The notes beneath the pieces are model-generated. The model was not told the origin of the DNA. It saw only the letters and a program-made list of their open reading frames with translations, and did no database searches. A stretch of DNA of 64,000 nt from assembly GCA_020635015.1 (NCBI GenBank), contig JACKAP010000016.1, positions 62,001-126,000 on the forward strand, given 5' to 3'. This DNA is from Calditrichia bacterium. GTDB lineage: Bacteria; Calditrichota; Calditrichia; RBG-13-44-9; J075. Shown here piece by piece: positions 17,675-27,802 of the stretch (position 1 is its first letter; every line of letters starts with the position of its first letter). The position numbers and the translations under genes are program-made.

Positions 17675-18901
17675 ATGAATCCGCTCACTAGGTCGCAAGA
17701 CCGGTCCCTTTTCTCTAATCTAATCGTTCTGGAACTGGCCAGCGTGCTTGCCGGTCCCGCGGTGGGCATGTTTTTCGCCGAACTGGGCGCCACGGTGATC
17801 AAAGTGGAAAATCCCGCCGGGGGAGGCGATGTTACCCGCAGTTGGAAGCTGCCCGGGGAAGCGGCGGGAAACGACATCTCCGCTTACTTTGCTTCCGTCA
17901 ACTGGGGCAAGCGCTCCATTGCCCTGGATCTGACTGTGCCAAAAGGTCGGGTGGTGGTGTTTGATTTGGTGCGCCGGGCCGATGTCGTCATCGCCAGTTA
18001 CAAGCCGGGTGACGACCGCAAGCTGGGCCTGGATTATCCCGCCCTGGCAGAAATCAATCCGCAGCTCATCTACGGGCAGATCAGCGGCTACGGGGCGGAT
18101 GATCCCCGCACCGGATATGATGCCATCCTGCAAGCCGCCTGCGGCTTCACCTATATGAACGGCGAGGCCGGGGGGCAGCCGGTCAAGATGCCGGTGGCGC
18201 TGATCGACCTTCTGGCGGCGCATCAGTTGAAAGAGGCGCTGCTGGTGGGATTGATTCGCCGCCTGACCACCGGTGAGGGCAGCCATGCCCACATCTCCCT
18301 GCTCCAGGCCGGCATCGCCTCCCTGGCCAACCAGGCCACCAACTGGTTGGTGGCGGGGCATGTTCCCGAGCGGCTCGGCTCGGAGCATCCCAACATCGTT
18401 CCCTACGGCAGCATCTACCGCACCGCCGACGGCAAAGAGATCGTGCTCGGGGTCGGGAACGACGCCCAGTTCCGCCGTCTTTGCCGGGCGCTGGAGCGGC
18501 CGGAATTGAGCGATCATCCTGATTACACTATCAACCCGCAGCGGGTCAAAAACCGTTGGCAGCTTCGCGCCGAGCTGGCGGAGGCGATCGGCACTTTCCC
18601 GCGTGACGAGTTGATCCGGGCACTGAATGAGCAGAAAGTGCCGGCGGGCGGTATCCTCAGCATGCCGGAAGTCTTTCAGCAAGCCGGGGGAGAAGCGTTA
18701 CTAATGCAGGGGAGAAATGGGGCAGGCAAGGGGATAACCGGTCTGCGTACCCTCGCCTTCCAGAGCAGCGCTTTGACGGGGAGAATCGACCTTTCGCCTC
18801 CGCCTCATCTTGGAGAACACGCCGGGGAGATTTGCGAAACGTATCTCGATTATCCTGCAGCAAAAATCGCCGTGATGCGGAAGGGGAAGATCATGCTATA
18901 A
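17675..18901 (+). CDS. CaiB/BaiF-family (class III) CoA-transferase
   Basis: The product is a 408-residue class III CoA-transferase, which moves CoA between carboxylic acids through an enzyme-linked anhydride. The N-terminus (VLELASVLAGPAVGMFFAEL, then GATVIKVENP) and WGKRSIALDL are family signatures. The catalytic Asp is D149 in the RTGYDAILQA segment, followed by the small-residue patch typical of these enzymes. The substrate cannot be told from sequence. No acyl-CoA gene lies beside it. A TCCGGAGAA ribosome site precedes the ATG. Confidence 0.88.
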   Translation: MNPLTRSQDRSLFSNLIVLELASVLAGPAVGMFFAELGATVIKVENPAGGGDVTRSWKLPGEAAGNDISAYFASVNWGKRSIALDLTVPKGRVVVFDLVRRADVVIASYKPGDDRKLGLDYPALAEINPQLIYGQISGYGADDPRTGYDAILQAACGFTYMNGEAGGQPVKMPVALIDLLAAHQLKEALLVGLIRRLTTGEGSHAHISLLQAGIASLANQATNWLVAGHVPERLGSEHPNIVPYGSIYRTADGKEIVLGVGNDAQFRRLCRALERPELSDHPDYTINPQRVKNRWQLRAELAEAIGTFPRDELIRALNEQKVPAGGILSMPEVFQQAGGEALLMQGRNGAGKGITGLRTLAFQSSALTGRIDLSPPPHLGEHAGEICETYLDYPAAKIAVMRKGKIML

Positions 18902-18909
18902 AACACTAT

Positions 18910-18987
18910 CCACGGATTACACGGATTAACACAGATTGTTCAATCCCTTGATGAAGTTGTCTCTGTGTGAATCCGTGTAATCCGTGG
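18910..18987. repeat. CCACGGATTACACGG inverted repeat
   Basis: The left arm 18910-18937 and right arm 18961-18987 are reverse complements built from CACGGATTA-like units, separated by 23 nt. It occupies the gap before the M43 protease gene. The remaining sequence to 19125 is AT-rich leader with AGAGG at 19115-19119. Confidence 0.8.
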
Positions 18988-19125
18988 GCAAACAAATGTC
19001 GTCAGAGGTTTACGATAGCGCGCGGTTTCCAGATGGGTAGGGAAGTGGAGGAATTAGCGGTAGTAGTTATAGTTGGTTGCACCTTTATCGTAAATTCCAA
19101 TAAATTCATTTCAAAGAGGTTCATT

Positions 19126-21429
19126 ATGAAATTATGGATGACCATTCTGGGAGTCTTGCTGATCTCTGCCACCGCATTGGCGCAGGATCTGACGCCCAAT
19201 GTTTTTTATAGCGATGAAAACGGCGAGGTGGTGGAAGGCATCCGCTGCGCCATGGAGCAGGATTATGGCCCCGCCCACCTGCCCCGTGCGCCGGGAGATA
19301 TGGCCCAATGGAAGCAGCAGCATGGTTCTGCGCTGGAGAATACGGTGGTGATCCCGGTAGCATACCATATTATCACCAATTCTTTCGGTCAGGGAATTCC
19401 CCAGATGTCGCAGTTGGAGGCGCAGATCGACTCGCTCAATTCCGGCTACGGCGACATCGGCTACCAGTTTTATATGGCCCATGTTGATACCACTGCGAAT
19501 GATACCTGGTATACCGTGGGCTTTCAATCCGCCGCCGAGACCCAGATGAAACAGGCCCTGGCGATCGAACCGGCGCGAACCTTCAACGTTTATCTCGCCA
19601 ACCTCGGAGGCGGTTTGCTGGGCTGGGCCTGGTTTCCCTGGAGTTTTCCTCAGGGAGAAGATTACTTCATGCACGGTGCGGTGATCCTGACCGCCTCCCT
19701 TCCCGGAGGCAGCGCTTTTCCGTACAATTTAGGCGGTACATTGGTGCATGAAGCCGGTCACTACCTGGGGCTTTATCACACTTTCCAGGGCGGCTGCGTG
19801 CCTCCCGGTGATGAAGTGGATGATACCCCTTTCCAGGCTTCCTCGTCTTCCGGCTGCCCGATCGGCCGCGATAGCTGTCCCACCCAGCCGGGCCTGGATC
19901 CGATCCACAACTATATGGATTACAGCGATGACGCCTGCTATGAGGAATTCACCCCCGGGCAGGGTGACCGGGTCGACTGGGCGGTGACGAATTACCGGCC
20001 AAGCCTGTTAACTGCCGCGTTGATTCCCAGCGCACCAACGGAAGCCTTTGCCTACAGCGATTATACCACGCCCACCTCAATGCAGCTAAGCTGGTTGGAT
20101 CCCCAGACCCTGGTCACCGGCGACACCCTGGGGGCGGATTTCTTCCACGTGATGATCGCGCGCGACGGGGTGTTGATCGACTCCGTGAACAGCGGCCTCG
20201 AAGCCTACAGCGATACCGGACTGGTCGACGGACAGCTTTATCATTATGCGATTTATGCCCGGGTCGACAGCAACGGCGCCAGCGGCGATGCGGCGGAAGT
20301 ATCCTGGATTGCCGGAGGGTCGCCCACCCCTAACGGGACTTCCAGCTTCAGCCTCTCCGGAAACGAAAGCACCATCCGTTTTATCTGGGAAAGCCCCGCC
20401 ACCAATATCGACGGCACTCCGATGGATGACTATGCCGGGATTAACATCTACCAGAACGGGGTATTCCTGGAGACCATCGCCCGCACCGCCGCCGATACCG
20501 GAAAGGTGGATACTGCGGACTATACCGTGCCGGTGGCGGGATTTTACGACTGGCATATCACCATTGTCGATAATGAAGATCCTCCCAACGAGAGCGAGCC
20601 GACCCAGCCTTTGGGCACCCCGCTGGCGCTGCCGCTGTTCGATGAATTCGCCGAGCCCGGAGAACCGAATCCGGGCATCTGGATCAACATCGACACCGAT
20701 GTGAACGACCGCGCCGACAATCCCCCCAGCGGCGATTATGCCCTCAACCTCAACGGTAAGCCCAATGGGGAGGATATGATCGACCTCAAGCCTCTCGACC
20801 TTTCCGGCATGGAAACTAGCGGGGTGCTGCTGCGCTACCATTACCAACCCCAGGGCAGCGGCAACGCCCCGGAGCCGGACGATACCCTGAAGGTGCTGTT
20901 CAAGAATGACCTGGGTGAATGGATCCTGGTGAAGTTCTATGAAGGCACTACCCTGCAGCCCTTCCAGGAGGAAATCATCGACATCGCCGGGGCGCCGGCC
21001 GGGGACGGCAGCTTTTTCCACGGGCAGTTCCAGGTGCGCTTCCGCAGTCGCGGCGGAGCGGGCTTCTTTCCCAATGACGACTGGTTTATCGATGATGTGC
21101 GTCTCGGTACCGAGGTCGTCGGCATCGAAGATCCGACCGGAGCGGTACCACAGCAGTTTGCGGTCAGCCCTAACTTTCCCAACCCGTTTAACCCCGCTAC
21201 CAGCATCCGCTATCAGCTGCCCCTGACTGCAAAAGTGAGCCTGGTAATCTACAATAACCTCGGCCAGCGGGTGCGCACTTTGGTGAACGGCACCGTCAGC
21301 GCCGGGCAGCATGTGGCGGTGTGGGACGGGCGCAATGAAAACGGGCAGGCGGTGGCCAGCGGCGTGTATATCTATCGCTTTGAAAGTGATTACTTCAAGA
21401 AAGTGCAAAAGATGCTGTTGGTGAAGTAG
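19126..21429 (+). CDS. Secreted M43 (pappalysin/cytophagalysin-type) metalloprotease, T9SS cargo
   Basis: The ATG at 19126 (AGAGG upstream) begins a signal peptide (MKLWMTILGVLLISATALAQ); length is 767 residues. The catalytic domain carries HEAGHYLGLYH (208-218), the extended HExxHxxGxxH zinc motif. Cys-rich substrate-loop sequence follows, then the met-turn region NYMDYSDDACYEEFT, as in M43B peptidases. Residues about 300-500 look like fibronectin III-type modules, followed by a jelly-roll-like segment. The last 85 residues (SPNFPNPFNPATSIRYQLP ... SGVYIYRF) form a T9SS type A sorting domain. It should be secreted by the T9SS and anchored at, or released from, the cell surface. Confidence 0.9.
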   Translation: MKLWMTILGVLLISATALAQDLTPNVFYSDENGEVVEGIRCAMEQDYGPAHLPRAPGDMAQWKQQHGSALENTVVIPVAYHIITNSFGQGIPQMSQLEAQIDSLNSGYGDIGYQFYMAHVDTTANDTWYTVGFQSAAETQMKQALAIEPARTFNVYLANLGGGLLGWAWFPWSFPQGEDYFMHGAVILTASLPGGSAFPYNLGGTLVHEAGHYLGLYHTFQGGCVPPGDEVDDTPFQASSSSGCPIGRDSCPTQPGLDPIHNYMDYSDDACYEEFTPGQGDRVDWAVTNYRPSLLTAALIPSAPTEAFAYSDYTTPTSMQLSWLDPQTLVTGDTLGADFFHVMIARDGVLIDSVNSGLEAYSDTGLVDGQLYHYAIYARVDSNGASGDAAEVSWIAGGSPTPNGTSSFSLSGNESTIRFIWESPATNIDGTPMDDYAGINIYQNGVFLETIARTAADTGKVDTADYTVPVAGFYDWHITIVDNEDPPNESEPTQPLGTPLALPLFDEFAEPGEPNPGIWINIDTDVNDRADNPPSGDYALNLNGKPNGEDMIDLKPLDLSGMETSGVLLRYHYQPQGSGNAPEPDDTLKVLFKNDLGEWILVKFYEGTTLQPFQEEIIDIAGAPAGDGSFFHGQFQVRFRSRGGAGFFPNDDWFIDDVRLGTEVVGIEDPTGAVPQQFAVSPNFPNPFNPATSIRYQLPLTAKVSLVIYNNLGQRVRTLVNGTVSAGQHVAVWDGRNENGQAVASGVYIYRFESDYFKKVQKMLLVK

Positions 21430-21430
21430 C

Positions 21431-21470
21431 ATGGTATGGCCCAAACGGCGGGCCATACCATACTACTTTT
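21431..21470 (+). terminator. Terminator hairpin after the M43 protease gene
   Basis: ATGGTATGGCCC (21431-21442) pairs perfectly with GGGCCATACCAT (21450-21461) around a 7-nt loop, two bases past the stop codon. TACTACTTTT follows. The T-tract is short and slightly displaced, but the 12-bp stem directly after the gene fits an intrinsic terminator. Confidence 0.7.
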
Positions 21471-21501
21471 ATTCGCTTCGATGTAAAAATAGTACTGAGA
21501 G

Positions 21502-21554
21502 GTGGTATGGTGCATGGGGAATGTGTATTTTGCCCCATGCCCCATGCCCCATGC
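21502..21554. repeat. CCCCATG 7-nt tandem array with short inverted arm
   Basis: Three CCCCATG units at 21532-21554 face a GCATGGGG arm at 21512-21519. The surrounding gap to 21708 has no gene. AAAGGAGG at 21695-21702 is the ribosome site of the next gene. Confidence 0.7.
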
Positions 21555-21708
21555 GAAAGTTATCAGATTTACCCACCATATTTCACAAGCATGCAATTTA
21601 ATTCCCCTCACCTATTGGAGATTTGATTAAGATACGGTAAATTCGGCACTTGTGATTGGCGTAATAGTGCGTTGAATTCGAATCTGCTAATACCAAAGGA
21701 GGCTACTG

Positions 21709-23424
21709 GTGGCAAGTAAACCTGTATCTGACGGCCGGATTATCCGGCGGGGACCTTACCCGGAATTGACCGTGCCGGCAATCCTGATCGGCTACCTGCT
21801 GGGGGCGGTGATCGCCCTGAGCATCGGTTACGCCAGCCTGATTCTGGGCTTCTCGATCGAAGGATCGGAACTGGCGGCGATCCTCGGTTTCGGGATCCTG
21901 CGCGGGATTATGCGGCGGAACAGCATTATCGAAAATAACATCAACCAGACCATCGCCAGCGGGGTGAACGGCGCCTCCGCCGGGATGATGTTTTCGGTGC
22001 CGGCGTTATTTATTCTTGGAGAAACAACCTTCAACCCGGTGCTGATGGTTTTCGGCTGTATTGCCGGCGGGGTGCTGGGCATCGCCTTTATCATTCCCCT
22101 GCGCAAGCAGATGATCGACTTCGAGCGTCTGACCTACCCCGGCGGGGTGGCGGTAGCAGCGATCCTGAAATCGCCCGGCGCAGGAATGCGCAAAGCGGTT
22201 TATATGCTGATCGCCGCCGGGGTCAGCGGGGTGATCCATTTGATTACCCTGAGCACCGGGTATACCGACTGGCCGCTGGGCGAGTTGATCGGGCTGCCGA
22301 CGTACATGAACGGCACCTGGTACATCTCCCTGCTGACCCTCGGGGTGGCCTACATTGCCGGGCGGGGCGGGGTGTTCTTTATCATCGGCGGGTACGTCTG
22401 CTACTGGATTCTGGCCCCGCTGCTGGCGGCTCAGGGGATGATCCCCCTGGATGTTGATCCCAACACCCTGCGAGTGGAACTGTTCCGCCCGGTGGGTATC
22501 GGGATGCTGATCGGCGGTGCGATCGCCGGCATCGTGCTGGCCCTGCCGCTGATCGTCAGTGCGATCAAGAGTATGCAGACCGCAGCAAAAATGAAGAAAG
22601 ACCTTTCTGAAGATGAAATGCCGATCAAGCTGCTTTATTTCGCCATCGGCGGTGCGGCGGTGGTCCTGTTTATTATCGCCAGCATGTCAACGGCGGAACT
22701 GGGCATCGGCCGCGGTTTCCTGATGGCGGTGCTGGGCACCCTGTGGATCTGGATGGCCGGGGTGATCCTTTCCGAATGCATCGGCCGCACCAACTGGTCG
22801 CCGCTGAGTGGAATGACCTTGATCGCCATCACCATCCTGATCTTCATCGCCAGCGGGATCGGCGACAGCGCCGCGATCATCGCTTCGGTAACAGTCGGCG
22901 CCGCCGCCTGCGTGGCCATGGCCCAGGCCACCGACCTGATGCTTGACCTCAAGACCGGTTACCTGGTGGGCGCAACGCCACGCAAGCAGCAGATCGGGCA
23001 GTTCATGGGCACCTGGCTGGGGCCGATCCTGGTGATGACCCTGATCTACGTGCTGCATGATGCCTACACCATGGGCAGCGAGAAACTGCCGGCACCGCAA
23101 GGCCAGGCTCTGGCCAGCGTGATCCAGGGCATCCTGGGCGGCGATGTGCCGGTGGAAAAATATATTGCCGGCGCCGGGATGGGCGCCCTGCTCAGCGCCA
23201 GCGGGATCGGCGGTCTGGGCATCCTGGTCGGGCTGGGATTCTACCTGCCTTTCAATATCGTGCTCACCTACAGCCTGGGTACCCTGGCGCGGGTGCTCAT
23301 CGACTGGAAAAAGGGCCACCGCTTCAGCGACGATGTGGGCATTCCTGCCGCCGCCGGGCTGATCGTGGGAGAAGCACTGGTGGGGGTCGGTTATGCGATG
23401 TATATGGTGATATCGGCCACCTGA
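21709..23424 (+). CDS. OPT-family oligopeptide/metal transporter
   Basis: This polytopic membrane protein of 571 residues has about 14-16 TM helices. The N-terminal half contains GFGILRGIMRRNSIIENNIN followed by QTIASGVNGASAGMM, matching the conserved Gln-Thr-Ala-Ala-like core of prokaryotic OPT transporters. FERLTYPGGVAVAAILKSP is another family block. The start is GTG at 21709, with a strong AAAGGAGG 6 nt upstream. Members import oligopeptides or metal-chelate complexes by proton coupling; the substrate is unknown here. The adjacent small membrane/coiled-coil gene may be functionally linked. Confidence 0.85.
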   Translation: MASKPVSDGRIIRRGPYPELTVPAILIGYLLGAVIALSIGYASLILGFSIEGSELAAILGFGILRGIMRRNSIIENNINQTIASGVNGASAGMMFSVPALFILGETTFNPVLMVFGCIAGGVLGIAFIIPLRKQMIDFERLTYPGGVAVAAILKSPGAGMRKAVYMLIAAGVSGVIHLITLSTGYTDWPLGELIGLPTYMNGTWYISLLTLGVAYIAGRGGVFFIIGGYVCYWILAPLLAAQGMIPLDVDPNTLRVELFRPVGIGMLIGGAIAGIVLALPLIVSAIKSMQTAAKMKKDLSEDEMPIKLLYFAIGGAAVVLFIIASMSTAELGIGRGFLMAVLGTLWIWMAGVILSECIGRTNWSPLSGMTLIAITILIFIASGIGDSAAIIASVTVGAAACVAMAQATDLMLDLKTGYLVGATPRKQQIGQFMGTWLGPILVMTLIYVLHDAYTMGSEKLPAPQGQALASVIQGILGGDVPVEKYIAGAGMGALLSASGIGGLGILVGLGFYLPFNIVLTYSLGTLARVLIDWKKGHRFSDDVGIPAAAGLIVGEALVGVGYAMYMVISAT

Positions 23425-23480
23425 TCAGGAAGTGATCCATTGTGATAAAACTATTTGCACTTTTCAAGCTGCTATTTGCT

Positions 23481-23536
23481 GTTGGTCGTTGGCGCTTGGT
23501 CAAGACAGGTTTTTGCCAACGCCCAATGTCCAACGG
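23481..23536. repeat. GTTGGTC-type inverted 7-nt array
   Basis: The left arm 23481-23502 (GTTGGTC, GTTGGCG, CTTGGTC) faces the right arm 23515-23536, its reverse complement type. It sits in the 154-nt gap between the OPT gene and the next gene. Confidence 0.7.
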
Positions 23537-23578
23537 CTAAAACCGGATTTTAAACTCTAAAAAACAGGTAACAACATC

Positions 23579-24115
23579 ATGACCAAAATCGGATATATCC
23601 TAATCGCCGTGGGATTCCTTTACGGGGCTTACCTGACTTCGCTGGATCCCCAACTGGTGCAGTGGGGACGCTTTCTGCCCACCTTGTTAATGGGATTTGT
23701 GGGGGTGGCGCTGGTGCGCATGGGCACCAAGCAGGAATCCCAGGCGGAGCATAAGATTGCCGAGAATATCGGCGCGATTGAAAAGAGCATCGCCAATATT
23801 GTGGCCAAAACCACGCAGTTGGATGCCGATAAGAATAAGATCCACACTTATGATATGCGTCATAAAGTCGACAAAATGTTGATCGACGACCTGAACGCTT
23901 TCGTCGATGCCCGGGAGACCATCGGGCATGTCTACGGCCTGCAGGCCTATGCCGACGTGATGAGCCACTACGCTGCCGGGGAACGCTATCTCAACCGGGT
24001 GTGGTCCGCCTCCGCCGACGGCTACATCGATGAAGTCAACGAATACATCGCCAAAGCCGCCGACCAGTTCCGGCAGACGCAGGATTTGCTTAATAGTTTA
24101 CATCAGGCGAAATAG
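23579..24115 (+). CDS. Small membrane protein with coiled-coil tail
   Basis: This protein of 178 residues is not assigned to a known family. Two hydrophobic helices (about residues 4-20 and 30-46, LLMGFVGVALVRMG) are followed by a charged helical region. Heptad-like spacing (KIAENIGAIEKSIANIVAKT) suggests a coiled coil. The C-terminal half is helical and soluble. It follows the OPT transporter on the same strand and could be its accessory or an independent small membrane protein. No catalytic motif is seen. Confidence 0.6.
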   Translation: MTKIGYILIAVGFLYGAYLTSLDPQLVQWGRFLPTLLMGFVGVALVRMGTKQESQAEHKIAENIGAIEKSIANIVAKTTQLDADKNKIHTYDMRHKVDKMLIDDLNAFVDARETIGHVYGLQAYADVMSHYAAGERYLNRVWSASADGYIDEVNEYIAKAADQFRQTQDLLNSLHQAK

Positions 24116-24123
24116 CTGAATAT

Positions 24124-24274
24124 AAAGGATAAAGGATAAAGGATAAAGGATAAAGGCGAATCGTTTAATAATTTGCTGACAGCATCCTTTATCCTTCCAC
24201 CTTTATCCTTTATCCTTCCACCCTTATCCTTTATCCTTCCACCTTTATCCTTCCACCTTTATCCTTTATCCTTT
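24124..24274. repeat. GGATAAA 7-nt array, inverted pair
   Basis: The left arm (24124-24156) is a near-perfect run of GGATAAA units. The right arm (24185-24274) has more than ten TTTATCC-type units mixed with TTCCACC spacers. The arms are unequal in length. Bases 24275-24431 up to the next start show nothing recognisable apart from a GGAG ribosome site. Confidence 0.85.
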
Positions 24275-24431
24275 TAGAATCTGCGTACAATTAAAGCCCC
24301 CGATTCCCCTCAAAAAAATATCATTTCCTTCCCCTTCCATCCTGGCTTAACTTAACGGTTCGATAACGGAACATTTCCGAATCGAAAATCATATATGCTT
24401 CCTGATAGAAAAAACATCGGAGAACGGCGGC

Positions 24432-27350
24432 ATGGCCATACATGACAGTTTTGAATTGCAGCGCGAGGAGAATATCCCGGATATCAATGCCCGGGCATGG
24501 TATTATACACATAAGCAAACCGGCGCCCGGGTGTTGTCTCTGGCGACGGATGATGAGAATAAGGTCTTCGGCATTACCTTCCGCACCCCGCCGGAGGATT
24601 CCACCGGCATCGCTCATATCATGGAGCATTCGGTGCTGTGCGGCTCCCGGAAATATCCGGTCAAGGAGCCGTTCGTGGAATTGCTGAAAGGGTCGCTCTA
24701 CACCTTCCTGAACGCATTCACCTACCCGGACAAAACCTGTTACCCGGTAGCCAGCACCAATTTGCAGGATTTTTATAACCTGATCGATGTGTATCTCGAT
24801 GCAGTCTTCTACCCGCGCATTACGCCCCAGGTGCTGCAGCAGGAAGGCTGGCATTATGAGTTGGATAATCCGGAGGATCCGCTAACCTATAAAGGAGTGG
24901 TCTTTAACGAGATGAAAGGGGCCTATTCTTCACCGGGGCGGGTGATCTCCCAAACTGCGACCAGTTCTTTATTCCCCGATAATACCTACTTTGTCGATTC
25001 CGGCGGCGATCCCCGCCGAATCCCCGATTTAAGCTTCGAGCAGTTCCGGCAGTTCCACCAGACCTATTATCACCCTTCCAATGCTTTCATCTACTTTTAT
25101 GGCGACGATGATCCGGAGAAACGGCTGGAGATCATCGAGGCTTATCTGAGCGATTTTGAGCATCTCGACAGCCGTTCCGCGGTGCCGCTCCAACCGCGCT
25201 TCACTGCGCCCAAACAATTTCGTGAAACATATTATGCCGGCGATGCTTCCCAGCCGGGGAACAAAGGCGTGGTGACGGTCAATTGGATCGTCAGCGATAC
25301 GCTCGACCGCCGCGAGCGGCTCTATCTGCGCTTGCTCGACCAGGTACTGCTGGGCACCCCGGCGTCCCCGCTGTGGAAGGCGCTGATCGATTCCGGCCTG
25401 GGAGAGGATCTCTCCGCCCATGGGCTGTCCCTGGTGCTGCGCGAGGTTACCTTTTCCGCCGGCCTGCGCGGAATTGCGGTTGAGGATGCCGACAAGATCG
25501 AGGCGCTGGTGTTACAGACCCTGGAAAAACTGGCAGCGGAAGGGATCGACAAAGATACGGTTGAGGCCGCCCTCAACACCATCGAATTCCGGCTGCGTGA
25601 AAACAATAGCGGCTCTTATCCCCGGGGCCTTTCCCTGATGCTGCGCACCCTCTCCACCTGGCTGCATGACGGCGATCCGATCGCGCCGTTGGGATTCGAG
25701 AGCACCCTCAGCAGTTTAAAAGCCGATCTGACCAAACAGCCGCGATTGCTGGAAACGATGATCCGGCGCTATTTGCTCGACAATCCCCACCGCACCACCG
25801 TGGTGCTGGAACCGGATGAGACCCTCGCCGCAAAGACCGAGGCGGAAGAGAAAGCGCGGCTGGCGGCGGTGCGCAGCGGCATGAGCGCGGCTGAGCTTGA
25901 GAAAATCATCGCCAATACCCGGGCGCTGCGCCAGGCCCAGACCGCGCCGGATGCTCCGGAGGCGCTGGCGAAAATTCCCCGCCTCTCCCTTAACGACCTG
26001 GAACGCCAGCACCAGCCGATCCCGCTGGAAGTGCAGCACCACGGAGAGACCGAGATACTGTTCCATGACCTGTTCACCAGCGGGATTCTCTATGCGGATG
26101 TCGGTTTTAATCTCAAATACGTGCCCCAGCGCCTGCTGCCCTACCTGGGCCTCTTTGGCCGGGCGATGATGGAGATGGGAACCGAAACGGAAGACTTTGT
26201 CACCCTCTCCCAACGCATGGGCAAATATACCGGCGGGATCAGCAGCTCGATCGTCTCATCCCTCAACGAATCGCGCCGCGAGACCGATGCCTGGATGTTC
26301 TTCTGGGGCAAGACCATGACCTCCCAGACCGGCAAGCTGCTGGATATTCTCCATGATGTGCTGCTGACCCCGCGGCTGGACCACCGCGAGCGTTTCCGGC
26401 AGATCGTGCTTGATACCAAGTCATCCCGGGAAAACAGCCTGGCCTCCGCCGGTCACGGGGTGGTGGGGGCGCGCCTTGGGGCCTGCTTCAATGCCAGCGG
26501 CTGGTTTAATGAGATGGTGCACGGCACCGAATACCTGTTCTTCCTGCGGGAATTGGCCCGCAAGGTGGATGAAGACTGGCCGGCGGTGCTAAGCGACCTG
26601 CAGGCGCTGCATCAGGCGATTATCCATCGCGGGGGCATGATCTGCAACATCACCCTCGATGGCGAAAGCTGGGCCCGGCTCGCCCCGCAGTTCCGGGATT
26701 TCCTCGACCGGATGCCCCGCAAGGAGATGACACCGGCGGTTTGGACACCGGAATTGCTCGGAGGATTCGAAGGCCTGGCGATCCCGGCACAGGTTAATTT
26801 TGTCGGAAAGGCGGCCAGTCTTTATGACGCCGGATATCAATATCACGGCTCTGCGGTGGTGATCCAGAAATACCTGCGCACCGGCTGGCTGTGGAATAAG
26901 ATCCGGGTGCAGGGCGGGGCTTACGGGGCCTTCTGCAGCTTCAGCAAGCGCTCCGGCATCTGGGGCTACACCTCGTATCGTGATCCCAATCTTCTGGACA
27001 CGCTGCGCAATTATGACGAAAGCGGTGCCTATCTCCGCGAGAACCCACCCAACAATGACGAATTGGTGAAGAGCATCATTGGGGCGATGGGCGATATTGA
27101 TCCTTATCAGCTGCCTGATGAAAAGGGGTATACTTCGCTGGTGCGATATCTGTTCAAGGAGAGTGATGCCGAGCTGCAGCAGCTGCGCGACGAGGTGCTG
27201 GCCACCGGGCCGGAACATTTCCGGCAATTTGCCGATATGCTGGATCACGTGCGTGACAACGGGCTGGTGGTGGTGGCCGGTTCCGAAGCTGCCCTGCGCA
27301 AAGCCAACTCGGAACGGCCTGATTGGTTGAAGATCACCAAGATAATGTAA
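24432..27350 (+). CDS. M16C-family zinc metallopeptidase (PreP/insulinase-like)
   Basis: The 972-residue length and organisation match the single-chain presequence protease (PreP) group. The inverted zinc motif HIMEH is at about residues 62-66, followed by VLCGSRKYPVKEPFVELLKG. The third ligand lies in GVVFNEMKGAYS, about 75 residues later. The second half contains the inactive partner domain and the C-terminal RIQGGAYG-type segment (VQGGAYGAFCSF) that closes the chamber. Such enzymes degrade short peptides. No signal peptide is seen, so it is likely cytoplasmic. Confidence 0.9.
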   Translation: MAIHDSFELQREENIPDINARAWYYTHKQTGARVLSLATDDENKVFGITFRTPPEDSTGIAHIMEHSVLCGSRKYPVKEPFVELLKGSLYTFLNAFTYPDKTCYPVASTNLQDFYNLIDVYLDAVFYPRITPQVLQQEGWHYELDNPEDPLTYKGVVFNEMKGAYSSPGRVISQTATSSLFPDNTYFVDSGGDPRRIPDLSFEQFRQFHQTYYHPSNAFIYFYGDDDPEKRLEIIEAYLSDFEHLDSRSAVPLQPRFTAPKQFRETYYAGDASQPGNKGVVTVNWIVSDTLDRRERLYLRLLDQVLLGTPASPLWKALIDSGLGEDLSAHGLSLVLREVTFSAGLRGIAVEDADKIEALVLQTLEKLAAEGIDKDTVEAALNTIEFRLRENNSGSYPRGLSLMLRTLSTWLHDGDPIAPLGFESTLSSLKADLTKQPRLLETMIRRYLLDNPHRTTVVLEPDETLAAKTEAEEKARLAAVRSGMSAAELEKIIANTRALRQAQTAPDAPEALAKIPRLSLNDLERQHQPIPLEVQHHGETEILFHDLFTSGILYADVGFNLKYVPQRLLPYLGLFGRAMMEMGTETEDFVTLSQRMGKYTGGISSSIVSSLNESRRETDAWMFFWGKTMTSQTGKLLDILHDVLLTPRLDHRERFRQIVLDTKSSRENSLASAGHGVVGARLGACFNASGWFNEMVHGTEYLFFLRELARKVDEDWPAVLSDLQALHQAIIHRGGMICNITLDGESWARLAPQFRDFLDRMPRKEMTPAVWTPELLGGFEGLAIPAQVNFVGKAASLYDAGYQYHGSAVVIQKYLRTGWLWNKIRVQGGAYGAFCSFSKRSGIWGYTSYRDPNLLDTLRNYDESGAYLRENPPNNDELVKSIIGAMGDIDPYQLPDEKGYTSLVRYLFKESDAELQQLRDEVLATGPEHFRQFADMLDHVRDNGLVVVAGSEAALRKANSERPDWLKITKIM

Positions 27351-27364
27351 GAAAGAAGGCGTGC

Positions 27365-27790
27365 ATGTTTGCGAAATTACTGTTTCTGTTTATTGCCATC
27401 CCTCTGGCGGAACTGGCGCTGCTAGTGAAGCTGGGGGAGGTGCTGGGGTTCTGGCCGACCATCGGGCTGGTGATCGTGACCGGCATCCTCGGCGCTTCCC
27501 TGGCAAAGGCGCAGGGTTTTATGATCTACGCCCGGATTCAGCAGGAACTGGCGGCAGGCCGGATGCCCACCGGGGAACTGCTCGACGGCTTGCTGATCCT
27601 GATTGGCGGCATCGTGCTGCTCACCCCGGGGCTGCTGACCGATCTCTGCGGCTTTGCGCTGCTGATTCCCCCACTGCGCCGGGTGGCCAAAACCTGGCTG
27701 CAGCGCAAATTCTCCAACCGCATCCGCCAGGGCTCTACCCAGGTGTTCTACCAGAATATTGACCCTTACCGGGATGATGATGTCTCCTGA
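27365..27790 (+). CDS. fxsA: FxsA-family membrane protein
   Basis: The ATG at 27365 gives 141 residues, starting MFAKLLFLFIAIPLAELALL. Three membrane helices follow, including TGILGASLAKAQG and the pair around GGIVLLTPGLLTDLCGF, which are the FxsA signatures. In E. coli, FxsA relieves exclusion of phage T7 by the F plasmid when overproduced; the normal function is unclear. AAGAAGG precedes the start, 14 nt after the peptidase gene. It converges on the symporter gene with a 12-nt gap. Confidence 0.85.
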   Translation: MFAKLLFLFIAIPLAELALLVKLGEVLGFWPTIGLVIVTGILGASLAKAQGFMIYARIQQELAAGRMPTGELLDGLLILIGGIVLLTPGLLTDLCGFALLIPPLRRVAKTWLQRKFSNRIRQGSTQVFYQNIDPYRDDDVS

Positions 27791-27802
27791 AAGACATACT
27801 CG

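Noticed and set aside
18967..19125. Longer start for the M43 protease
   Set aside because: The upstream codons come from the CCACGGATT repeat; the signal peptide and ribosome site fit the ATG at 19126.
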